DNA from: Sapria himalayana
Lineage: Eukaryota; Streptophyta; Magnoliopsida; Malpighiales; Rafflesiaceae
Assembly: GCA_029783825.1 (NCBI GenBank)
Contig: JAREIK010002633.1
Location: 110,808-174,807 of the forward strand
Direction of reading: 5' to 3'
Length of the DNA: 64,000 nucleotides
Shown: positions 37,305 to 49,904 of the stretch, piece after piece
Position numbering within the stretch: position 1 is the first letter of the stretch
Layout: the number at the start of each line of letters is the position of its first letter
Notes under the pieces: generated by a model
The model's database searches: none
Told to the model about the DNA's origin: nothing
What the model saw: the letters and a program-made list of their open reading frames with translations, nothing else
Program-made: the position numbers and the translations under genes

Positions 37305-38880
37305 TTTTATATCAATCTGTCAATCTATTTATCTATCAATATGTTGATCAATTTGTCTATCAATCTATATATCTATAAATCTATCCATATGTCTATTTAT
37401 CTATCTATGTATTTGTCTATCTATCTATCAATCAAGAAATCTATCAATCTGTCTATAAATTTGTTTATCTATCAATCTATCTTTATATCTGTCTATTTGT
37501 CTTCCTATCTATCTATCTGTCTAATAATCTACATGCCTGCCTATATGTCTATTTGTCGGTCTATCTATCTATCTATTTATCTGTCTATCTAATTATTTGT
37601 CAATCAATCTATCTATCTATCTATCTATCTCTCTCTCTTTCTCTCTCTATCTATCTATATATTTATCTAAATCTGTATTTATCTATCTATGTATCTTTTT
37701 CTATATCTGTCTATTAATTTGTCTATCTATTTATTTATATATTTGTTTATCTATCTATTTATTTAACTATCTATTAATCAATCTTTCTATCTCTCTATTT
37801 ATCTATCTTTCTTTCATTCTTTTTTTTCTTTGTTTCTATCTTTCTTCTTTTCTATCAATTTATATATGTGTTTGTCTATCAATTTGTCTGTCTATCTATC
37901 TTACTCTTTCTATCAATATGTCTATCTATCTATCTATCTATCTATCTATTTGTCTGCCTATATATGTCTTTATCTATCTATCTATCTGTCTATCTATCGG
38001 TCTGCCTATCTATATGTCTATCTATCTATCTATCTCTTTATTTGTCTATATATCACTCTATCTTTGTGTCTATTATATGTCTATCTATCATTCTATCTAT
38101 CTGCCTATTATCTGTCTATATATTTGTCTATCTTTCGATCTATCAATATGTCTATCTATCTGTATATTTATCTATCTCTCTATCTATAAATCTATCACTT
38201 TATCTATATGTCTATTATTTGTATATCTCTCACCCAATCTATCTATCTATTATCTATCCATCTGTCTATCTATTTGTCTATCTATCTATCTATCTATGTA
38301 TCTTTCTATCTATCTATCTATTTATCTATATGTCTATCTATCTATCTATATTTTTATTTAACTATCTTTAGATCGAATTATCTATCTATCTAACTATATG
38401 TCTGCCTATCTATCTATTAATTTATCTTTTTATCTATTTTTCTATACATATATATATATCTATATATTTTTCTATCTATCTATCTGTCTGTCTATCTATT
38501 TATTTATCTATTTGTTTATCTATTTGTATTTCTATTTGTCTATCTATCTTTATATCTATATATCTGTCTGTTTATCTATCTATCTATTTATCTATCTATC
38601 TATATGTCATTTGTCTATCTATTTATTTATCTATCTATATGTCTATATATTTATCATTTGTCTATCTATCTATCTACCTCTCTATCTATCTATCTATCTT
38701 TTTATCTCTCTTTAAAAATATATATTTATATATATCTATCTATCTATCTATTTGTCTCTCTATTTTTCTTTTTATCTATCTTTCTTTTTGTCTATCTATC
38801 AATCTATCTGTCTATCTTTCTATTTTTATATCTATCTATCTATATTTCTATCTATCTTTTAGTCTATCTACTATTCTTCT
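28371..38880. repeat. Degenerate (TCTA)n array 2, 10.5 kb
   Basis: An almost continuous imperfect TCTA/TATC array inside the giant element, in the same orientation as the arrays on both outer sides. It contains TA-dinucleotide blocks (for example 30351-30387, 30545-30590, 32830-32852, 33767-33795, 33856-33883, 36291-36321). Local amplifications are also visible, such as a 36-bp unit repeated at 37066-37135 and TTTC runs at 37285-37302. Frames up to 317 codons on the plus strand are Tyr-Leu-Ser-Ile artefacts; the other strand carries TAG every 12 bases. Confidence 0.97.
29370..32760. repeat. Higher-order repeat within array 2, three copies
   Basis: Blocks starting near 29370, 31355 and 32610 share the same series of non-canonical variants: ATTTATCTATCAATCTAT, a TGTTTATCAATCTACCTATA-type stretch, TAAT(T/A)ATGAAT, then ATATCTATCTGATTGTCTAT (or ATTGAC). 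The first two also share CTATCAATCTTTTTATCT about 300 bases further on (29703 and 31665). Copy spacing is about 2.0 kb and 1.25 kb. Confidence 0.7.
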
Positions 38881-39837
38881 GAATCCAAGTAAGAGTTTCT
38901 TTGTTCTTCTCCTTCAAATTGCATATACATATCTCCATCTCTCTGAATTATATATAGACAATCAGAATTCATTTTTTCCGTATCTAACTATCTTCCAATG
39001 GATTGTCCGTATCTATCTGTCTTCATTACTCTAACAATATGTCTATTACTATAGTATATGTTGATAAATAGAAAGGCTCATGATAATGTCTGACACTTGC
39101 CAATAAATAGCCAAAATGTATAGACACTATTTAGTAAATATATAAATTTTAGAGAAATATGGTATGCTTGTCTATAGGTATATATTCAAATTTCCCTAAC
39201 CTCTCAAATCTATAAATTTTAAAAATATTTTCTCTAAATACAACATTATTAATCACTAATTGTGATTAATAAGGTATGCTTGGAGATGCAAACCTTATTA
39301 ATGAACACATTGTGTTCATTAATAATATAGACAAATAATTTTTAAATACATATAATTGATGTATAATATAGTGCAAACCTATCAAATACTTAAGATACTT
39401 TTGCATGTATAGATTTGATTTTATCACGAGCCAAATTATATAGTAGATATTTATCTATCTTTCTATCTATTTATCTATCTATCTAATTGTCTGCTAAAAT
39501 AACACACTTCTGCATTAAGATAATTGATGAAAAGATAGGTTATAAAGCATACCTCAAATAAATAAGAATCTCATAGCTGAAGGAATTCTCGCTTACTCTA
39601 CTAATAGGTTAGGATGTATCCATGTAAAGAGAGAGAGGATAACTATGGAGGAGTTTGATGCTTGTTAGAGTTGTCACTATAGTCTCGATAATAAGTGAAC
39701 ACAGAACGATAGTGTTTTGAAGTTTTAAAATTCCCAAAATAATTTAATTTTTCATTATTAAAATATTAAATAAACAATAAATATATAAAATACATAAAAA
39801 CTCAGATTTTTATTATTATAAAATATTTTCAACAAGT
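38881..39837. other. AT-rich spacer with nested inverted repeats
   Basis: Between array 2 and the right arm. It holds a cluster of inverted repeats at 39248-39324: ATTAATCAC/GTGATTAAT, ATTAATAAGGT/ACCTTATTAAT, and a 29-base palindrome TATTAATGAACACA-T-complement at 39296-39324. A short (TCTA)n patch lies at 39448-39492. No gene. Confidence 0.6.
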
Positions 39838-41385
39838 TTATGTTCGTGTAGCAAGGTACAAATGAAAAACAAACATCTTATAATATTTAATTATCAAATT
39901 AATCAAATAATAAATATATAAATAAATTCAAAAAAAAAATGGATAGCCTTATAACTAGAAAAAAAAAATCAAATGACTACAAAATTTTCAAACTTCATAT
40001 TGCAAGACACATATGAAAATATGATTGGTCTTTAAGCCACTCTCCTAAAAGTTATAAAATATTATTTTTGTTAAAAATATAAATATATATATTTTATGTT
40101 TATAAATTTTTAAGAATTCATATTAATTTTTATAAAGATAATATGAAAAAATTTTAAAGGCTTAAAATTTCATATTATTTGACATAATTTATAATTTATA
40201 AAATTCTAAAATTTACTTAAAGTGAGAAGATTATTAAAAAAAGTTATATTTATTATTTTAATAATGGTAGAATATAAAAAGCTAAAAGTAAAAATCTTAC
40301 TGAATTATTTAATTCTTATAAATTTTAGTAGAGGCAAACATCTATGTATTTATCTTTAATTATCAATTTATGTTCTTTTAAATTTTATGAAAAATTTGAA
40401 ATTTTATTTATAATTCTTAATTTTGAAATTATTTAGTAATTATATTTTAAAAAGTTTTCTATAATCAAAGAAGATATTGTTTTTAACTTTAAATAATATT
40501 AATATTTACTAGTGTATTCGTTAATTCAAATATTTTTGTAAATATCTTTTATTTAATCATACAATAAATTATTTTAGCTTTTTATTAAAAGAAATTTTAA
40601 TTTATATTCATTTATTTTTTAAAATATCTTATAAATTATTATAATTATAAAATTAATTATTTAATGTTTTTTAATACAAATATTTATATTTCATTATTAA
40701 AAATTTTTAAAAAAATGTATGTATAATTTTTTAAAAATTTTATAATTATAAAATAATTATTTTTGTCTTTATTAATGTAAATATTTTTCGTATTTATATA
40801 TATTTGAAATTATTTATTTAAAATATCCTATTTTTATAATTATATGAGGAGAATGTATCTTTCAAGGATCGCTCAATTATAGACCATGACATACCTTTAA
40901 TATATAAAATTACATAAAAAATTAAAACAAATAAAATGTTATAAAAAATTAAATCATTAAAGATTAGCAAGAGAAATTACCACCAGCCTAAATAGCTAAG
41001 CAAAAATCTCTAGATAAAGGCATATATTTTGTGAAAATTATCATTTAAGGAATAATCACTTATAATTAAATATAAAATCATAAAAAGATTAATATAATTA
41101 TTTAGCGATGAATTTGTCTCGAAATAATTAGCTAGGGATGATTTATCACTAAACCCATTGCTAAAATTGCCGCCATTCTTTACATGAAAATCTATCACAA
41201 TATTAACCAAGGACAATTTTTAATCAAAAAATTCAGTCACTAATCTATCAGAAATCTTTCGTAAATTTGTAATTCAAGGTAAAATAAAAAATCTTTTGCT
41301 ATTATGTAGCAAATCCCTCGTGAATTAGCTAGGGATAATTCCCTTGCTAAATTTTACCAGCTAAGTAGACATTTTTTTTGTAGTG
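39838..41385 (-). repeat. Right long inverted arm of the CACTA-type element
   Basis: The complement of 14524-16500. It begins with GTTCGTGTAGCAAGGTACAA, keeps the landmarks of the left arm in reverse order, and ends TTTTTTTTGTAGTG. It is about 430 bases shorter because most 50-bp subterminal units present on the left are absent. Only about 430 bases of degenerate terminal sequence remain between the landmark GAGGAGAATGTATCTTTCAA (40845) and the end. The minus-strand frame 41010-41216 here is a chance frame. Confidence 0.85.
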
Positions 41386-42991
41386 ATCTATATGTTTGTC
41401 TATTTATATATCAATCTGTTAATCTATCTATATATATATATATATATATATTTGTTTATCAATCTGTCTATCTATCTGTATATCTTATATATATATTTCT
41501 ATCAAAGAATCAATAAATATAGCTATATAACTATTTGTCTCTCTATCTATCTTTCTATCAATCAATCAATCAATCAATCAATCTATCAATCTATCTATCT
41601 ATCTATCTAACTATCAACCTATTAATTTATATATTTATCTCTCAATCTTTTTATCTTTTTATCTGTCTATCTATTTGTCAATTTTTATGTCTATCTATTT
41701 TTCTATCTATCCAACTATCATTCTAATTATCTATTTAACTATATATATATATATATCTATCTATCTGTTTGTATATGTATCTATCTATCAGTATATCTAT
41801 ATGTCTATCTATCTAAATATCTGTCTGTCTATTTATGTATGTATCTATCTATATATCTATGTCTATCTATCTTAATATATATCTTTCTAATATCTCTATA
41901 TTTGTCTATCTACCCATCTAGTTGTATATCTATTTGTCTATTTATATGTGTATCTATATCTATATATCTGTCTACCTTTTTATCTATCTATCATCTATCT
42001 ATTTATCTATCTATCTATTTATCGATCTATTTGTCTATTATCAATCTATCTATCTATTTGTCTATCTATCTATCTATCTATTAGTCTATCTATCTATTTG
42101 TCAATCTATCTATCTGCCAATCTATCTATCTAACTATCTGTATATTAATTTTTCGATCTATCTATAAATGTATTTATTATCTGTCGATCAATCTGTCTAT
42201 CAATGTATCTATCAATCTGTCTATCAACTTGAATATCTATTTATCTATTTGTATATCTATATGTCTATCTATCTGTCTATCTGATTGTTTATCAATCCAT
42301 CTATCTATCTATCTATCTACCTATCCATCTATCTATAAGTCTATCTATATGTCTATCTTTTTGTCTATCTACATGTCAATCAATCAATCAATCAATCTTT
42401 CTTTCTATCTATCTATTGATTTTCCTATCAATCTTCATATTGTTGTGTCTATATATCAATCTAACTATCTATCAATCTATCTATCTATTTGTCTATCTAT
42501 CAATCTATATGTCTAACTATTGTTATATCTTTATATCTATCTATTTGTTTATCTTTCTATTTATCTATTTATCTATCTGTTTATCTATATATCAATTTAT
42601 CTAGGTATCGATCTATCTATATATCAATCTGTCTATCTATTTGTAAATCTATCTAACAATCTATCTATTAATATGTCTATCAATGTGTATATATATCTTT
42701 ATAGCTATCTATCTATCTTGTTATATATATATATTTATTTGTCCATCTATATGTCAATCTATCTATCTATCTATGTATTTATCTATCTGTTTATCAATTT
42801 GAGCATCTATCTATCTATAAGTCTATTTATTTATCTATTTATATGTGTATCTATCTATCTTTATATCTATATAACTATCTATCTGAATATATATCAATCT
42901 ATCTCTCTCTTACTATCTTTCTATCTATCTCTCTATCTATCTCTCTACCTATATATCTATCTCTCTATCGGCTTGTCTATCTATTTGTCTA

Positions 42992-43033
<42 letters not shown>

Positions 43034-43334
43034 AATCTATTTGTTTATCTATCAATCTATCTTTCTGAATCTCTAACTGTCAATCAATCAATCAATCTTT
43101 CTGTCTATTTATTCTCTATATAATTATCTATCCATTATTCTATATATCTATCTATCAATTTTTATATCTTTCTATCTATATATCTATCTATCTATTTGTT
43201 AATATAACTATCTATATATCTATCACTGTAAATGTCTATCTATCTATCTCTCAATATATGTACCTAGTTATATATCAATCAATCTATCTATCTATTTGTC
43301 TATATGAAATAACTATTTTTCTATGTAGATATAT

Positions 43335-43373
43335 CATCCCTAGCTAAATTTTTTATAAATTTAGCTAGGGATG
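43335..43373. repeat. Perfect 17-bp inverted repeat made of CACTA subterminal motif
   Basis: CATCCCTAGCTAAATTT (43335-43351), a 5-base loop, and its exact complement (43357-43373). The CCCTAGCTAAA core is the subterminal motif of the CACTA elements in this window, here isolated in the middle of a (TCTA)n array and absent from the sister higher-order copy near 46.7 kb. Confidence 0.85.
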
Positions 43374-43399
43374 TGTACATATATCAATTTTTCAATCAA

Positions 43400-43692
43400 T
43401 CTATCGATCAATATGACTATCAATCTATCTATTTATTTGTCTATTTATCAATCAATCAATAAATCAATATATCTGTCTGTTTATCTATATATCGAACTAT
43501 TTATTTATCTATAGTTCTATCCATTTGTCTTTCAATCTCTTTATAAATGAGTCTATCAATATATCTATCAACCTGTCGATCAATTTGTCTATCTATCAAT
43601 CAATCTATCTATTTATCTATTATTTATCTATCTATCTAACTAACTATCTATCTATTTATCTGTTTGTCTGTCTATCTATCTATCTATCTATA

Positions 43693-43755
<63 letters not shown>

Positions 43756-45220
43756 ATCAATCTATCTATCTTTCTATCTTTCTATTTATCAATCTATGTA
43801 TCAATCTGTCTATTAATCTGTCTATTAATCTGTCTATTAATCTGTCTATTAATCTGTCGATCAAATTGTCTTTCAATCAATCAATCTATCTTTCTATGTA
43901 TATTTATTTCTAGCTGTCTATTAATCTATCAATCACTCAATCTATCTATCAATATATCTATCAATCTGTTTATGAATCTATCTTTTAATCTGTTTATTAA
44001 TTTTTCTATTAATCTATCTATCAATATGTATATCTTTCTATCGAACTTTCCATCTATCTATCTATCTGTCTGTCAATCTATCTATCAAACTATATGTCAA
44101 TCTATGTTTCTATCTATCTTTATTTCTATCTATCTGTCATCTTTTATGTATATATTTATCTAATATTCTATCTATCTCTCAATCTATTTTTCTATCTATT
44201 TGTCTATCAATCTGCCTAATTAATCTATTTAGCAATCAATCTATCAATATGTCTATAAATCTATCTATCAATCTATCTAACATTTATGAATCAATATGTT
44301 TATCATTCTGTCTACAAATCTATTTATTTATGTGTCTATTTATATATCTATCCATCTATCTATATTTTTATATATCTATATCTCTATTTATTTATCTATT
44401 TGTCTTTTTATCTATCTATTTATACATCTATTTATCTATCTATTTATCTATCTATATATCAATTTATCTATCAATATTTCTATCAATTTGTCTATCTATC
44501 AGTTTATCAATCTATCTATCAATGTGCCAATCAAACAATCCATCTATGTGTCTTTCTAGCTATTTGTCTATCTATCTATCTATCTATCTACTAGTTTAAC
44601 TTCTATCTAACTATCTGATTAACTATCTTTCTATCTATATTTATATTTATCTATCTATCTATTTATATATTTGTTTATATATTTGTCTTTCTGTCTATCT
44701 ATTTATAAATCAAAATGTATATCTATCTATCTATGTATTTGTCTATCTATGTAATAATCTATTTATCTATTTAACTATCAATTTATCTAACTATCAAACT
44801 CACTATCTATATGTGTATATATCTTTTTATCTATCAATCCGTGTAACTATATATATATATATATATCTTTGTATCAATATTTTTATCAATCTTTCTAGTG
44901 ATCAATCTGTTATCTATCTATCAATCTGTCAATCAATGAATTTATCTATCTATATATTTATTTTTTATCTTTCTATCTATCTATCTGTCTAACTATCTAT
45001 ATCTATCTATTTTTTATCTATCTATCTTACTATATGTCTATCTATCAATCTGTCACTCTGTTTATCTATTATCTTTATATCTATATGACATTTTGTCTAT
45101 CTATTTATTTTATTGTCTATCTATCTATCTGTCCGTATATTTTTATATCTATATATTTGTCTTTTTGTCTATTTGTAAATCTGTCTATATGCCTATCTAT
45201 AGTCTATTAGTCTATTTGAA

Positions 45221-45254
<34 letters not shown>

Positions 45255-45366
45255 CATATCTCTTTCTATCAGTCTATCTATATGTTCTAACTTTAAATCT
45301 ATGTATTTATCGATTAACCAATCTTTCTGTCTATATATTTTTCGATCTTTCTATCTATCTAGATAG

Positions 45367-45398
<32 letters not shown>

Positions 45399-48010
45399 TT
45401 GACTATGTACCGATCTATCTTTCTATTTGTCTGTCTAAATGTCTATCTTTATGTGTGTGTAGATATCTATTTATCTGTTTGTCTATCTATCTGTTTGTTT
45501 ATCTATCTGTTTGTTTATTTATCTATCTATCTATCTATTTAATTTATCTATCTATCTATATATATGTTTATCTATATGTCTATATATCTGTCAATCTATC
45601 TACCTATCCATGTATCTATCAAGCTGTCTATCTAGCTTTCTATCTATCTATTTGTTTATCTATTTTTTTTATCCCTATCTATTTGTCTATCTATCTTTCT
45701 GCTATCTATATATCAATCTGCATTTCAATCTGTCCATCAATCTATTGATCAATCTGTCTATCTATCTATTTATGTATGTGTCTATCTATTTGTCAATCTA
45801 TTTTTTATCTGTCTATTAATTTATCTATCTATGTATCTATAAATCTATCTATTAATTTGTCTATTAAACAATCTATCTAACTATCTATCTTTTTGTATAT
45901 ATATTTGTCTATCTATCTGCCTATCTATATGTCTATTTATTTATCAATCTATTTGATTATCTATATATCTATTTACCTATCTACATTTCTCTATATCTAT
46001 ATGTATATCTCTATGCTTGTTTGTATGTTTGTCTATCTATCTATCTATATATCTATCTGTCTATGTATCCATGTATCTATCTGTTTATCTATCAATCTAT
46101 ATATCTATCAATCTTTCTATCTATCGATTTATCAAATTTTTTATCTCTTTATCTATCTATCTATCTATCTGTATATCTATCTTTAAATCTATCTCTATAT
46201 CTATCTATCAAGCTTTCTATCTCTATATCTATCTATCTATATATCTCTATATCTATCTATTTTTTTATCTATTTGTATATCTATTTGTCTACCAGTCTTC
46301 CTATATGTCTATCTAGCTATCTTTCTATCATTTTGTCTATTTATCTAACTATCTATCTTTTTGTCTATTTGTCTATTTGTCTATTTGTCTATGTATCTAC
46401 TAATATATCTATCGATCTTTCTTTCTATTTGTATTTCTATAAGTCTATATATATGTCTGTCATTCTTTCTAGTTGTCATTCTTTCTATCTATCAATCTAT
46501 CTGTTTATCTTTTTCTCTATCTATTTGCCTATCTATATTTTATTTCTATCTTTTTATCTATCTATCTATCTATCTATACATCTATCTAGATATTAATTTA
46601 TATAAATGTCTATCTATATAACTATATTTATATCAATCTATTTGTCTATCTATCTGTTTGTCTATCCATATATCAGTCTATCTATATGACTATCTATCTC
46701 TCTATCTTTTTGTCTATCTATCATTCTATCTAATTGTCTATCCGCCTATCAAAATATAAGTCTATCAATCTATCCATCAATCTGTCTATCAATCTATCGA
46801 TCAATATGACTATCAATCTATCTATATATTTGTGTATTTATCAATCAATCAATCAATCAATCTAGCCGTGTCTATCTATCTATATATCAATCACTCAATC
46901 AATCTATCTATATTTCTATCAATTTATCTTTCAATCTCTATATAAATCAGTCTATCAATCTATATATCAATATGTTGATCAAAAATTTTATCTATCTATC
47001 GATTTATCTGTTTATCTATCTATCTAACTATATATATATCTATATTTATATCTATCTCTTTATCTATCATACAATATCTCTATAAATCTATCAGTCTATC
47101 TATCTATCTAACTATCTATTTGTCTATCTATCTATCATCTATCTAACTTTCTATATATATATATATATCTATGTATCAATCTGTTTATTATTTTGTCTAT
47201 CAATATGTCGATCAAATTATATTTCAATCTATCTATATATCTATTTATGTTTATTTCTATTTGTCTATTAATCTATCAATCAATCTATCTATCTATCTAT
47301 TTATTATTATATCAATATATCTATCAATTTGTCTATGAATCTATCTATCAATCTTTTTTTAATCTTTATATTAATCTATCAATCTATCTGTATATCTTTC
47401 TATCTATCTATCTGTCAATCTATCTATCAAACTATATGTCAATCTATGTGTCTTTTTATCTTTATTTCTATTTATCTATCATTTTTATGTATATATCTAT
47501 CTAACATTCTATCTATCTCTCTATCTATTTTTCTATCTATTTGTATATCAATCTGCCTATTAATCTATTTATCAATCTATCCATCAATGTGTCTATAAAT
47601 CTATCTAACAATCTATCTAACACTTGTGAATCAATTTGTCTATCATTTTTCTACAAATCAATCTATTTATCTGTCTATTTATATATCTGTCTATTTATAT
47701 ATCTATCTATCTATTTATATATTCATCTATTTTTCTTTCTATTTATCTATATCTTTATTTGTTTATCTATTTTTGTTTATATCTGTCTATTTATCTATAT
47801 ATCTACCCATCTATTTATCTATCTATCTATCCATCTATTTATCTATCAATCTTTTAATCAATTTGTCTATCTATCGATCTATAAATCTATCTGATCAATG
47901 TGTCAATCAAACAATCCATCTATGTGTCTATCTAGCTATTTGTATATCTATCTATCTACTAGTTTAACTTCTATCTATCTATCTGATTAACTATCTCTCT
48001 ATCTATCTTT
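43400..48010. repeat. 3.4-kb higher-order repeat within array 3
   Basis: 43400-44640 and 46793-48010 share ordered variants: CTATCGATCAATATGACTAT, then TCAATCTCT(T/A)TATAAAT, TATATGTCAATCTATGT, CCAATCAAACAATCCATCTA / TCAATCAAACAATCCATCTA, and CTAGTTTAACTTCTATC followed by CTGATTAACTATCT. The offset is 3393 bases at the first landmark and 3368 at the last. Confidence 0.85.
43698..43753. repeat. (TA)n microsatellite
   Basis: An uninterrupted TA run of about 56 bases inside array 3. Confidence 0.95.
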
Positions 48011-48105
48011 ATATCTATCCATCTATTTATCTCTCTATCTATATATGTATATTTATTTATATATTTGTTTATCTATTTATCTATCTGTCTATCTATCTAT
48101 ATATA

Positions 48106-49890
48106 TATATAGACAGATAGACAAAAAGCTGGGTAGATTGATAAACTAATAGACATATAGATATAGTTATAAAGATAGATATTCAATTTGATCAATAGAT
48201 AGATATGTAGATAAATAGATAGATAGATAACATATAGATAGACAAAAAGATTGACAAAGAAACATATAGAGAGACAGAAAAATAAAAAGATATATAGATA
48301 GGGAGATAGATGGATAGACAAAAAACAACCATAAGATAGTTAGATAGACAGATGGATAATAGACGGATATATAGATAGACACATATAAACATAAAGACAT
48401 AAATAGACAGATAGATAGATAAATAGATAGATAATTAGGCACTTATAAAATTAAATTGATAGACTAATATATATATACATATAGATGAATTTATAGATTG
48501 ATATATAGATAGATAGACTAATAGTCATATATATAGAAAGATATATAGATAGATAGATAGATCGATAGACAGACAGATAGATAGATAAATTGAAACATAA
48601 ACAAATATAAAAATAGATAGATAGATTGTAACATAGATTAATATATAGAAATATAGACACATAAACAAATAGATAGTTAGAGAGATAGACATATAGATAT
48701 ATTGACAGATAGATATATAAATAGATTGATAATAGATAGATTTAAAAATCGATAGATAGACAGATAGAAAGATAAACATATAAACAGATAGACATATAAA
48801 AATTAGATAGATTGATAGATAGATCCATAGACTTATAGACTAATAAACTCAAACATAGAAAAAGAGATAGAGACATAGCCATATAGACAAATAGACAGAT
48901 CGATAGATAGACAGATAAACAAATAGATAGATAACTAAAAAGATGGATATATATATATATACACACATATAAATAGATAGACAAATAGATAGACAAATAG
49001 ATAGACAAATAAATAGACAAATAGATAGATAAACACATAAATACATATAAAGATAGTTAGATAGGTAGATAATTATGGTTGTTAGAAAAATCAGATAGTT
49101 ACATAGTTAGACATATAGGCAAATAGGAAAATAGATATATAGATAGAGAAAAAGATTTATTAATAGATAGAAAGACAGAAAGCTAGTTAGTTAGAAACAT
49201 AGATACATAGACACATAGACACGTAGACACATAGACACATAGATACATAGACACATAGACACATAGTAACATAATCACATAGATACATAAACACGTTGAC
49301 ACATAGACACATAGACACATAGACACATAGACACATAAACATAGATAGATAAAGTGATACAAAGAGAGACAAATAGACAGATAGACAATTAGACATATAG
49401 CTAGATAGACATATATGAAAATAAAAAGATAGATAGATATATAGATAAACAAAAATATAGATATAAGTATAGAAAGAAAGAAAGATAGATATATACATAG
49501 ATAGACAGATTGATTGATTGATATATTAATAGATAGATATATAGATAGATTGACTGATATATAGTTAGATAGATAGTCAGATAGATTGATACACACACAC
49601 ACACACACACACACAAATAGATAAATAGTTTGTTAAATAGGTAGATAGACAAATAGATAGAAAAAACTCAAATAGATGGATAGGCAGATAGACAAATAGT
49701 AGGATAGATAAATAGTCAAATATATATATAAGTAAATCGGGAGATTGGCAGATAGATATATATAGAGGTTCACACATATATATAGTTAGATATATAGATA
49801 GATATATAGCTCTATAGACAAATAGATAGGTAGTGAGATATATAGATTAAAAATTATAAAGATAGATAAAAAGATTAATAATTATATAAA
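48106..49890. repeat. Degenerate (TAGA)n array 4, inverted orientation
   Basis: At about 48105 the tetranucleotide switches strand. The junction is itself a hairpin: CTATCTGTCTAT (48081-48092) pairs with ATAGACAGATAG (48109-48120) across a TA-rich loop. From here to the window end all tetranucleotide DNA is in the TAGA orientation, and open frames appear only on the minus strand. A CA run lies at 49591-49613. Confidence 0.96.
49198..49340. repeat. ACACATAG octamer sub-array
   Basis: About 17 near-exact tandem copies of ACACATAG (variants ATACATAG, ACACGTAG, TAACATAA). An 8-base unit derived from the 4-base array, locally amplified and more uniform than its surroundings. Confidence 0.9.
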
Positions 49891-49904
49891 TAGATGATAA
49901 CTTA

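Larger units (their letters stand above)
14524..41385. mobile_element. Candidate giant CACTA-type element with long inverted arms
   Basis: The left end begins CACTACAAGAAAA at 14524 and the right end stops with TTTTTTTTGTAGTG at 41385. Behind these termini, 14524-16500 and 39838-41385 are diverged inverted copies of each other over 1.5-2 kb, far longer than the 10-28 bp usual for CACTA inverted repeats. The inside (16500-39838) carries no recognisable transposase (no TnpD- or TnpA-like frame), so it would be non-autonomous. It holds a hAT-like insertion, minisatellites, triplet arrays and a 10.5-kb (TCTA)n array. The flanking triplets differ (TAA left, ATC right), so a 3-bp target duplication is not seen. 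The alternative is two separate ends of related elements. Confidence 0.6.
41386..48105. repeat. Degenerate (TCTA)n array 3
   Basis: 6.7 kb in the TCTA orientation starting at the base after the CACTA right end. It is richer than array 2 in CAAT variants (CAATCAATCAATCAATCAAT at 41559-41580, 42376-42396, 46848-46860). A TGTGTGTGTG run lies at 45222-45238, and TA runs at 43002-43030 and 43698-43753. Confidence 0.97.

Noticed and set aside
36639..37592. Long open frames of Tyr-Leu-Ser-Ile repeats (up to 317 codons) across arrays 1-3, and their minus-strand equivalents in arrays 4-6
   Set aside because: (TATC)n encodes the same tetrapeptide in all three frames of one strand and has no stop, so long frames are expected by construction. 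They overlap each other in all frames and have no start context or domain.
49183..49614. Cys-Val repeat frame on the minus strand
   Set aside because: Product of the ACACATAG octamer and the CA run; not a gene.
41559..49890. CRISPR-like array
   Set aside because: Repeats are direct, 4-8 bases long and degenerate without unique spacers. Plant nuclear context; no cas genes.
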